From positions 1 to 18,884 of the forward strand of contig CAVQBE010000026.1 of the NCBI GenBank assembly GCA_963710675.1: 18,884 bases of DNA, given 5' to 3'. Positions 7,983-16,296 of this stretch are shown here, piece after piece; within the stretch, counting starts at the first letter, position 1; each line of letters starts with the position of its first letter. The position numbers were made by a program, and so were the translations under genes. A model generated the notes under the pieces. It was given only the letters and a program-made list of their open reading frames with translations. It was not told the origin of the DNA and made no database searches. The DNA is from JACCZX01 sp963710675. GTDB taxonomy: Bacteria > Pseudomonadota > Gammaproteobacteria > Burkholderiales > Burkholderiaceae_F.

Positions 7983-8858
7983 GTGAAAGTCACGCGTCTT
8001 GCAGCGGCACGCGGCGCCACGATCGTCGAGTTTGTTGTCGTCATCCCGACGCTGTTGATGATGATCATGGCTGTACTGCAGGCCGCATTCGCGTTCCACG
8101 CCAAGAGCCAGGTCAATCACGCCACCGCCGCCGCCGCGCGCGCCGGCAGCTTTGAGAACGCCTCAATGAATGCGATGACGCCTGCGTTCACGCGCGGCAT
8201 GGTCGGCTACTACGGCGGCGGAACTTCGCTCGCAGAGTTAACGCAGGCGCAAGGACGCGCAGCTGCCGACCTCGCGCAGGCGAACGTGCGCATAGAAGTC
8301 CTCTCGCCGACGACCGAGAGCTTCGACGACTACAACAGCCCGGCATTGCAGGCGCAACTGAACACCGGCAACGCGCGCGTGATTCCCAATGACAACCTGG
8401 GCTTCATCCGATGCCCGCGCGACGTGCCCGGATGCAACAGCGATCCCAACACCAATAGCTCCGGACAAACGCTGGCCGACGCCAATCTGCTGAAAATCCG
8501 CGTCACCTACGGCATCCCGCAAGAAAAACAGATGCCGATGGTCGGCCGCTTCTACACGTGGGCGCTGGCGAGAATGAACCCGAATGACACCGATGCGTTT
8601 CGCAGCTCGCTGGTGCAACGGGGCCGCATTCCGCTGGTGGCGCACACAACGGTGCGCATGATGAGCCCGCCGATCGAAGGCGGTAACGGATCGAACCCCG
8701 GGCCGGGCAACAACGGTAATCCGCAGGACCCGGGCAATCCGCCCGCGGGTGAGCCATTGCCGACGTGTCCGTGGTGGGACCCGAGCTGCGCCAGTTGTCC
8801 GGATGGTGTGAGCACGCCCGGCTGTCGCCCCGAAACCTGCTCCGCGTCTCCCGCCTAA
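7983..8858 (+). CDS. tadE: TadE-like pseudopilin with Gly/Pro/Cys-rich C-terminal tail
   Basis: TadE/TadF-type proteins are pseudopilins needed for Flp pilus assembly, processed by the prepilin peptidase. The 291-residue product starts with GTG behind TAGGAGG and shows the family motif RGATIVEFVVVIPTLLMMIM, with its conserved Glu, followed by FAFHAKSQVNHATAAAARAG. The middle (about 60-225) is a secreted domain containing CPRDVPGC. The last 65 residues are unusual: GGNGSNPGPGNNGNPQDPGN, then a segment with five Cys (CPWWDPSCASCPDG onward). The product is longer than simple TadE proteins. It could be a TadG-like tip protein, but no von Willebrand domain is seen. The RHS gene begins 19 bases after its stop. 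Confidence 0.85.
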   Translation: MKVTRLAAARGATIVEFVVVIPTLLMMIMAVLQAAFAFHAKSQVNHATAAAARAGSFENASMNAMTPAFTRGMVGYYGGGTSLAELTQAQGRAAADLAQANVRIEVLSPTTESFDDYNSPALQAQLNTGNARVIPNDNLGFIRCPRDVPGCNSDPNTNSSGQTLADANLLKIRVTYGIPQEKQMPMVGRFYTWALARMNPNDTDAFRSSLVQRGRIPLVAHTTVRMMSPPIEGGNGSNPGPGNNGNPQDPGNPPAGEPLPTCPWWDPSCASCPDGVSTPGCRPETCSASPA

Positions 8859-8877
8859 CAAATCGCATGGAGGCACC

Positions 8878-11800
8878 ATGACCACAACGAGTTCTCATCC
8901 ATCGTGGCGCGCGGCGACGCTTGACGTGTTGTGGCGGATGCGAGTGGTCTTGTGGGCCGCGATCTTCTTCGCGGTCTGGTTTGCGTTGTTCTCTCCTGCG
9001 CTGGCGCAACCGCAGCCATTTCCGTGGCCGCCGCCCAACACAGGCTGCCCACCGAATACGTCGTGTATCCCGGGCGGCTTTCCTGGCGGCGGCAATCCTG
9101 GGCAGTGCACGCCAAATCCAAACGGCGACCCCGGCTGCAACGGCGCCGGTAATCCGGTCGACATCATCACCGGCAACAAGTACCAACGTGAGATTGACCT
9201 TGCTCCGCTGCCTGGCGAGTTGGGGCTCCACTTCTCCCGTCACTACAACAGCAACAGCACGCACCGCGGCTTGACCGGGGTCGGCTGGCGCAGCACGCTA
9301 CGAAGTCGTACTCGTCGACCTGGGCAGCGCGCTGCAGATCATCGACGCCGATGGTCGGCGTCTGACGTTCAATCGGCACACAGCGCAGCCCAGCTTGTGT
9401 GTGGGCGCGCGACCCGAGGATGGACGCGTGATCGTCGACGAAGGTGCCAAGGACGTATCAGCCCAGGAAGCTTCTAGTGCGCGCCCAAAAACACGCCCCG
9501 TCAGTTACCGCTGGCAACGGCTCGACGGTGCGGAGTATGTGTTCAGTGGCGGTAGCGGCGACGGCCATCCGCTGCAATCGATACGTGCCGCGAGCGGCGC
9601 CACCATGACGCTCAACTATCTTGGCGGCGCGCTCGATCAGCGTGCGCGATCCGAATGGCCGCACGTTGCGTTTCATCTACAGCCGCCCGCTAGACCGCCG
9701 GCAGCAGCCGCTATCGGATGTATGCGCTGAGCGCCATCGATACGCCGGTCGGACGCGTGACCTACACGCACGATGAGATACGGTCGATTGCAGTCGCGAG
9801 CCAGCCGAAGCGGCTAAGTGCAGCGATATCACTACGAATCCGAGCATCAAGGAAGCGACAGCCTCAGTTGGGCGCTGACCGGCATCAGCGTCGAATGGAT
9901 GCACGAAGGAAAGTCAATCGCGCAACGGCTGGCGACCTATGCCTACGACGCGCAGGGGCGTGCGGTTCGCACGCAGCATGTCGCGCGGCGATGATCTGAC
10001 ACTCGTGTACGGGCCGAAGGCGCAGACTACGATCACCACTGCCGCGGGCGCGCGCACCGTGTATCGCCACGCGATGGTGGCGGGTCAATGGCAGACGGTC
10101 GAGGCCATCGGACCGGGATGCGCGACTTGCCCGCTATCGAATGTTCGCTATCGATATCTACGACTGGGCCGCAAGCAGGCCAACTCGAGGCAACGCTGCG
10201 GATAGACACGCAGGGCAAGCCGCTTGCAACAGGAGCGCGTCACGTTCGACGCGTGGGGGCGCGCAACGCGGTTCGAAAGAGTCAGTTACGTGAACGTCAA
10301 AGCCGCCGCGAGTCAAGCGCAGAGACCCGAGCTGGTTTTTCGCGCGAGTATCACCCGATGCCGGAAAAGTTACAAAGCGCGGAGTTGACGGCATCGATAT
10401 ACGCGGCCTTGTGGCGGCCGAGGCTAGTTGCGCGGCCAAGCACCATCCCAGGATACGAGCGCAAAGTTGCCTTTCCATACAACGAGCGGCTGCAGGCACT
10501 GATCGATAACCGAAACCGGCGCGAGCCCTATCGATGCAGACGGAAATTTGTGCCGACTGCACTATCGCGGACGACGTCATATACCTATACGTAGATTGCC
10601 GGGGAAAGCCGACTGACCGCGATAGATGGGCCGCTGCCAGGCCGCGCAGACATCACGACGCTGCACTACGACGAAGTCGGTAGCTTGCGCCTAGTGCGAC
10701 AACCGGCCGATCTGCAGCAGCGCTATCGCCTACGACGACGCCGGCCGCATCGTATGGCATACACCGAACGATGCAGTACCTGTGCGCGTGAAAGTTTGAT
10801 CCAAGCGGTGAACCCGAGCATTTGGCAGCGCGGTGAGGCGATCGTCTCGGTTGAGCGAGACGCGTTGGGACGGCCGTTGCGCATCGACACGCCTGACGGG
10901 GAGGTGCGGCGGATAGGTCATGATGGTCCCGGAGGTCTCGGTGCCGTTATCTCGAACCACGGCTCGGGACGTTGGCGAGTGCGAACACTTGAAGCCGCTC
11001 AGCACTTAGCGAACAAGTTCCTCTCGAATGACACTCGAACCGTTTCTCCCGCGAACAGTCAAGCTGCGCCAGCTGCCATCCGGTGCGAGTACTCGATCTC
11101 TTCTTGGGGTAAGGTACAAGTGCAGCGCGATGACTTCGGTCGCCTAGTCACGCTGCGCACGCAAGCGACCGGCCTGGAGGTGCGTCGCTACGATGAAAGT
11201 GACCGTCTACTCGAACGGCGCTTTGCCGACGGCGGAGTTTGGCGTTACGAGCGTGACGCCGCTGGGCGTGTTGTTGCCCACGCCGTAACCGCACCGAATG
11301 CCGAAACCGTCGTCACTCGTGTGCATTGGTTCGGTGCCTATCCGATTCGCGTTGAGCATCCAAACGAGACTGAAGATCGCCGCTTCGACAGCGCTGGTCG
11401 CTTGGGCGAGCGATCAATCGCAACGCACCAGTGGCGTGCGTTTCACTGAGCGCTTTAGCTACGACGCTGGCGATCGGCTCACGTCCATGACCTGCCGGAG
11501 GGTGGCACGCTGCGCTACGCGTGGGGTATCGGTACGCAACTGCGCGCGGTCGACTATCAGTCACCGCTGGGCAGAACGCAGTCGCTAATCGAACCTTTGC
11601 CACGAGCCAATGCCATTACGGCAGCACGGCCACCCACGGCCACTGATGTCGCACTTCATACAAGCACACAATCGACCGATGCTTGGCACGTGGCGGCCGG
11701 CGGCTATCGCTATGGCAACGGCATCGAGGCGCGTTGGCAACTTAATGCAGCGGACAACTCGCCGCGCTGGAGCATCGCAGTACCGAGCCGGCAGGCGGCA

Positions 11801-13946
11801 CACAGGCATCGTGGTGGGATCGTTGTTCGCATGGATTCCGGCGGCGTGGGCAGCCGATGCGCGCGCCAATCGCAGCCTGGCGTTATGGCTTCGACCCGCT
11901 GGGCCGCATGGCGATGCGCTCCGATGCGACCACCAGCGTCGTAAATAGCTTTGGCTATGACGGCGTCGGCCGGTTGGTGGTGTCCGAGCCCGCTTCAATA
12001 TCGGCGTCTCAAGTGACGCTACAGCCGGCAGCGCAAGGTACCGTCGCGACTTCGGAAGTTGAAACTGCCACTCGCGAGTACTACGCCTACAACGGACGCG
12101 GCGTCACTTTGGGCCGCCGCGTCAACAGCGACGACGACGATTTCCGCACGCTGGTTATCGAACGGACCGCGGGAGGACTACCGCAGCAGATCGGGAGCCG
12201 CACTCTCACATACAGCGCCGATCGTCGCCTGATAGAAGTGACAAGAATCTGGCCGGCTGCTCGCGCGTTATCGCCACAACGCCTACGGGGAGCGCATCGG
12301 TAAACAAGATCCGGTGCGCAGTGCGACCGACTATCTCTACGCCCGACAACAACTGGTAGGCGAGACTGTGCCTGACCGTCCCGACCGCCTGGCGCGTCGC
12401 TATGTCTATGCGCACGGTGTACCAGTCGCGGTGATCGACTATCCGCGCGGGCAAATGCTAAAGCCGACAGGGAAACACGGCGGGTACGCGACGCAGGCAA
12501 CCGACTACCCGCAAGCGCTGCTGGACCGCGTCTCCGGCCGTAGCCCTCGCATCGCCTACGTACATGCCAACGAGATCGGCACCCCGGTGGCGGTAACGAC
12601 AGCGCACAGCGCTTGCAATGGCGCGCGCAGTACCGCGTGTACGGAGAGGCGCAAGTTGCAGCGGCGGCTGTAGCTGCGAACTCGGCGCTGGATGCGTATG
12701 CGCTCAATTTGCGCCTGCCCGGCCAGTATTGGGATGCGAAACCGGCTGGCACGACAACTACTGCGTACCTACGATCCGGCGCGCGGGCAGTACCTTGAAT
12801 CTGATCCGCTCGGTCCGACGTCCGTCGACGCGGACAGCGCTGACACAGCCGTTCAGTTACGCCAGTCACAATCCGCTCCTCTACGCCGACCCGCTCGGGT
12901 TGATCCTGTTTGCGTTTGATGGGACGGGAAACGATGAGAGTGATCCCAGACGTTGTCCAATGTAGTGTTTATTCAGGGATCTTTACCGTTCGGATGATAG
13001 TCGCCGCTCTAACTATATCACCGGGCCGGGACACGCTGATCCGCAAAGCGGCATCGAGAATCCCTGATGGCGCGGTGGAAACGCGGTCGATGCAGGCTAC
13101 TCCTTTACCGGTTTGGAACGCGTAGCTATATGTGTTGATTATCTCAATTCAGGAGGCCGACCGCGCAGATGACAACATCGCGATGGACATCGATATCATC
13201 GGTTTCAGCCGAGGTGCGGCACAAGCGCGCGAGTTTGCCAACCGCATCGTAGCGCCACCCGAAACGGCTGGTATAGCTATCTGATGTCACAGGACGAGCA
13301 ATGTCAGCGAATCAACTTCCGCTTCATGGGCCTGTGGGACACTGTGCTTAGTACCATGTCGGTGAACATACAACTTCACCATCCCTGATGCGTTCGCCAC
13401 GTCTCTCAGGCGGTAGCTCTCAATGAGTATCGAGGACGTTCACGGCTCATGCGGCGCACTTTCATTCGGAGCATTCCCGCTCGAATCGATTCAAGGCCGA
13501 GCTGTACCCGCTGGAGCCACGCGAATCGAACGCGGGTTCCTTGGCAGCCACAGCGACATCGGAGGTGGATTTGAGCAAGGCGACCTCGCGCGGGTGGCGC
13601 TAGTGTGGATGATCAATCAAGCCCGTAATGCAGGGGTGCAAATGGACGATGATCCGCTATTGGGCACCATCATTAGCAACCTGTACTGCACGATAAGAGC
13701 GACAGCTTGGTGATCGGGCGACCGACCCCGAATATGGAGGATCGTCAGGTGCGCTTTTCCAACGGCAGCACGACGACGCAACGGGCCATGACTGGCACTG
13801 GGATGACTTATGGCGACACCGATCAGTACATCACGTATTTGCCGGAGCGCCGCCGCAGTGACTACGTAACCGGCACGGTCGATATGCGCGGCTACCTGCA
13901 ATGGCTTAACGCCAATGGTTATGGCATTAACCTCACCGTGCAATGA
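8878..13946 (+). pseudogene. RHS/YD-repeat protein with Sec signal and C-terminal Tle1-like lipase, multiply frameshifted
   Basis: RHS proteins form a hollow shell that carries a C-terminal toxin. The start at 8878 follows GGAGG. Residues 20-44 form a signal peptide ending SPALAQ, followed by a Pro/Gly-rich segment with four Cys. The RHS N-terminal region reads GNPVDIITGNKYQREIDL and GLHFSRHYNSNSTHRGLTGV. YD-like repeats continue across all three frames, e.g. RDPNGRTLRFIYSRPL (about 9640), YAYDAQGRAVRTQH (about 9940) and YDAGDRLTS (about 11460). The RHS end is DAETGWHDNYLRTYDPARGQ, then LESDPLG and YADPLGL at 12882-12902. At least fifteen frame changes and possibly one nonsense codon (TAG near 10592) interrupt it. 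Repaired length is about 1,690 residues. Either a recently broken gene or a locally poor sequence. Confidence 0.85.
12909..13946 (+). other. C-terminal toxin module of the RHS protein: DUF2235/Tle1-like alpha/beta-hydrolase
   Basis: The module begins right after the DPLGL junction. It contains FDGTGN (12915-12932), YITGPGHADPQSGIENP (about 13010-13065), and the nucleophile elbow GFSRGAA (13201-13221). FMGLWDTV follows at 13323-13346 and GSHSDIGGGF at 13543-13572. These are the hallmarks of DUF2235, the family of the type VI lipase effector Tle1. The Ser of GFSRGA, the Asp of WDTV and the His of GSHSD fit a Ser-Asp-His triad. Several frame changes split it, but every motif is intact in one frame. 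The natural stop is TGA 13944-13946. The predicted activity on membrane phospholipids is inferred from the family. Confidence 0.82.
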
Positions 13947-14564
13947 ACTGTTTGAACGTCTGCGCTTTTCCTGATACTCCACAGATGCGCAAGCGCATGC
14001 TGCTGGCGACACTCGCCATAACCGCGTTCCGCGCCTCCGCCGCTTCTAACGACGCGGATTCGTCCCTCCGGCACAAATTCAGAGACATCAAGGGCGTGGT
14101 GGTGGTCTTGGACGTTGCTAAGGGCGCGGCAGATAAGAAGTACGTCACATTCACGTCCGACACCGGACGACACATCGCGGCACCATCTGGCATGGTGCAT
14201 GGTGGTCGAGGCAATTTGGGTTTCACTGGTGGCGATCTGCCGGTACCAAGGACTGTGCGTGTCACGTGGCGCCAGGCCGATCCGTCTAGGCCCGATGATC
14301 CACCGCGCGGTGGGGCCACGCTAGGACATTGGATAGGCGGTGCAGCTGCTTGGCGATTACGTGGTCGAAGTCGCGAGTCGCATTCCGGATGAGGTGCTTA
14401 ACTACATTCGCGCCGGCCGCCGACGTGCGCTGCGGCTGAAGTTTCGGCTCAAGGACGACGGCGTGTTGTTCGGCTGGGATGTAGAGGAGACGCATACAAC
14501 TCAGCACGGAACCGGATTGCGTTATCAATTTCCTGGAGGAGATTTTGTCGACACTCATTACTGA
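13943..14564 (+). pseudogene. Small exported protein coupled to the lipase module, candidate immunity protein, frameshifted
   Basis: I do not recognise a named family. Its ATG overlaps the RHS stop (ATGA). An alternative ATG at 13985 gives a cleaner signal peptide (MRKRMLLATLAITAFRASA). The first frame runs to about 14330 and includes VPRTVRVTWRQADPSRPDDP. The second frame (14340-14564) continues with LLGDYVVEVASRIPDEVLNY, RLKFRLKDDGVLFGWDVEE, and a natural TGA. The two halves read as one protein of about 200 residues broken once or twice near 14320-14340. Immunity proteins of Tle1-type lipases are usually small periplasmic or lipoproteins encoded next to the toxin, which fits position and export. 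No lipobox Cys is evident. The function is inferred from context. Confidence 0.55.
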
Positions 14565-14584
14565 GGGTCGAGACCACGTTCTTG

Positions 14585-14614
14585 GACGGCGGCGATCCTT
14601 TCAAGCCCGCCGTC
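14585..14614. terminator. Hairpin between convergent genes, possible bidirectional terminator
   Basis: GACGGCGG (14585-14592) pairs with CCGCCGTC (14607-14614) around a 14-base loop. It lies between the end of the plus-strand toxin/immunity region (14564) and the end of the minus-strand regulator, whose stop it touches. No clear T-run follows on either side, so intrinsic termination is uncertain. Confidence 0.45.
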
Positions 14615-15963
14615 TACCGCTGCCGCGCCACCGTCGCCTCCTCCCGATACTGCTCCACATCAATCTCATGCTTCCGTATCAACTCAAACAGCGCCCGTCT
14701 GTTCTTCTGCGTGATTCGCGCCGCCTTCGCAATATTCCCCTGACACGCGTGCAGTAGCTGTTCTAGAAACGTCCGCTCGAAACTCACGATCATCTGCGTC
14801 TTGGTCTGTTGCAGTGACGACTCGATCAGATTGTTCTGTTGATTGTGCTCGGTGAAAAGATCATGAACCCCGAGAACGTCGGATGGGGTTGACTGCAATG
14901 CCTGCGAGATCACGACCGAGAGCTCGCGAGCGTTGTCGCTCCATTCGTGCGTTTGCAAGTACCTCGCGGCTGCAGGCGTCAAGGCTGGGACGCGGCGGCC
15001 GAGTTCGCTGCAGCGCTGCGCCAGGAAGAGGCGCACCAGTGGCAACAAGTCGTCGCGCCGTTCGCGCAGCGGCGGCAAACGCACGCGCAGCGTAGACAGG
15101 CGCTCGATCAGCTGAGCTAGTGGGGAGCCAGGGACGTAGGCGTCAGCGGTGGAGTCGGCTGCGGTGGCCAGCACGCGAAGCCGCCCTGCCCCCTCTTGAG
15201 CGTTTGGCAATTGCACCAGCTTCAACAGCAGCGACTGTGCACGCTCTGACAACAACTCCAGATTGTGCACAACGAGCATCGTGCCGCACGCTGCCAGCGC
15301 CGCCGCATGCGACGCGTCGGCTGACCTTTCGAGCAGGGTCGCCAGCAGCAGCTCGCCTTCGGCCCCGGCGCAAGTTTCCGGATCCAACTCGATCGGCGCG
15401 GCGCCGCCGGTCAGCCGCACTATCTGGCGCACATACGCCCTTCGGCCGGTTCCTCGTTCGCCACACACCAACACATCGCCCGCTTGCCCGGCCAACACCG
15501 GTAGCCGCGCCACTTGCGCGTTGAAGCGCGGGTTCACGCTGCACAGCAGCGGCTCTTCGCATCCAAGCCAGCGCGAGACTGGATGCTCCAGGCCCGATTC
15601 CAGTAAGCCAAGGGCACGCTCAACCCGCGCGCGCAGCTCCACTTTGGACAACGGTAGCCGCACGAAATCAGAGACACCGAGCTTGAGCAGCGCATTGAGC
15701 GCGCGCTCGTCGTCAAGCTCACCCACGACGATCACCCTGCGATTGAGATCGCGCCCGCGACACTGCGCGACCAGCAACGTCAGCGAGTGCAAGTCCGTTG
15801 AAGCCCAGCAGATGACGAGAATGTCGGCGGCGGCGCTGGCGGTCTCGTGCGCCGCCACGTTCTGGCACTTGACGCCTGCAACGGCGTTCAGCACCGCGGT
15901 CACTTCCGCAACGACAGCCGGATCGCTGCCACGCTGAGCAATCACACACCGGAACGCATCCAT
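14614..15963 (-). CDS. Degenerate NtrC-family regulator (pseudo-receiver, broken AAA+, Fis-type HTH)
   Basis: The 449-residue product has the shape of a sigma54 activator. Residues 1-120 resemble a receiver (VIVVGELDDERALNALLKLG, then VSDFVRLPLSKVELRARVER) but lack the phosphoacceptor Asp at the end of strand 3 (DILVICWA). The AAA+ region (about 135-380) keeps late motifs (LRVRLPPLRERRDDLLPLVR and EWSDNARELSVVISQAL). Its Walker A is GERGTGRR (168-175), with Arg for Lys. The Walker B DE is replaced in GTMLVVHNLELL. The GAFTGA loop that contacts sigma54 is absent. The C-terminus is a Fis-like HTH (LLHACQGNIAKAARITQKNR). It probably binds DNA without ATP-driven sigma54 activation. The ATG at 15963 has a poor ribosome-binding site. 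Confidence 0.85.
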   Translation of the reverse strand: MDAFRCVIAQRGSDPAVVAEVTAVLNAVAGVKCQNVAAHETASAAADILVICWASTDLHSLTLLVAQCRGRDLNRRVIVVGELDDERALNALLKLGVSDFVRLPLSKVELRARVERALGLLESGLEHPVSRWLGCEEPLLCSVNPRFNAQVARLPVLAGQAGDVLVCGERGTGRRAYVRQIVRLTGGAAPIELDPETCAGAEGELLLATLLERSADASHAAALAACGTMLVVHNLELLSERAQSLLLKLVQLPNAQEGAGRLRVLATAADSTADAYVPGSPLAQLIERLSTLRVRLPPLRERRDDLLPLVRLFLAQRCSELGRRVPALTPAAARYLQTHEWSDNARELSVVISQALQSTPSDVLGVHDLFTEHNQQNNLIESSLQQTKTQMIVSFERTFLEQLLHACQGNIAKAARITQKNRRALFELIRKHEIDVEQYREEATVARQR

Positions 15964-15969
15964 GGCCGG

Positions 15970-16071
15970 TCAGGGGCGGCAAACGGCAAACGCGAACGGC
16001 GGCCGCATCGCTGCATTGAAAAGCGCGCGGCACCACGTAACCCACGTTCCGCGCCTCTGAAGATTGAACAT
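15970..16071 (-). CDS. Possible 33-residue leader ORF upstream of the degenerate NtrC gene
   Basis: A minus-strand ATG at 16069-16071 follows a very strong ribosome-binding site (AGGAGGGGG, about 16075-16083). It opens a 33-codon frame (MFNLQRRGTW...AVCRP) ending in TGA at 15970-15972. That frame is the same as the regulator, whose ATG lies 6 bases further on, while the regulator itself has no comparable ribosome-binding site. It may be a translated leader that couples to the regulator, or the true N-terminus of the regulator cut by a nonsense change. The peptide matches nothing I know. Confidence 0.33.
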   Translation of the reverse strand: MFNLQRRGTWVTWCRALFNAAMRPPFAFAVCRP

Positions 16072-16200
16072 GGTCCCCCTCCTCTTGCTACGCTGACTCT
16101 GACTTCACCGGTTGCTGCCGCTGATCCGTGCAATCACACCGTTCAACTGCATAGTCCTCGCACTTATGCGTGATGCATATCGTTCGATGGGTCAGACTGC

Positions 16201-16218
16201 CTCGTCCGATCGGACGAG
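16201..16218. promoter_or_regulatory. 18-bp perfect palindrome, candidate operator in the divergent regulatory region
   Basis: CTCGTCCGATCGGACGAG is fully self-complementary. It sits in the 333-base gap between the minus-strand regulator (start 15963) and the plus-strand response regulator (start 16297), about 80 bases upstream of the latter. It is a typical length for a dimeric HTH protein; the Fis-type regulator and the NarL-type response regulator on either side are both candidates. Apart from the leader ORF and two repeats I see nothing else in 15964-16296. Confidence 0.5.
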
Positions 16219-16273
16219 AGAAAATCGATCGGGAACTCGTAATCGCATGCGCGCTTTCGAACCGGCACTGGCA

Positions 16274-16290
16274 GAATCCCGCCGGGATTC
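16274..16290. promoter_or_regulatory. 17-nt inverted repeat directly before the response regulator start
   Basis: GAATCCCGCCGGGATTC has perfect 8-base arms around one C and ends 6 bases before the ATG at 16297. It occupies the place of the ribosome-binding site, and no ordinary Shine-Dalgarno sequence is visible. It could be an autoregulatory operator or a translation-masking hairpin. Confidence 0.42.
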
Positions 16291-16296
16291 AACACC

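Noticed and set aside
8878..13946. Programmed ribosomal frameshifting as an explanation for the RHS breaks
   Set aside because: There are far too many shifts, in both directions, without common slippery sites or downstream structures.
14883..15937. Long plus-strand open frames opposite the regulator (15120-15524, 15263-15937)
   Set aside because: They are antisense to a gene with clear family motifs, have skewed Arg/Ser/Pro composition, and show no domain or ribosome-binding site.
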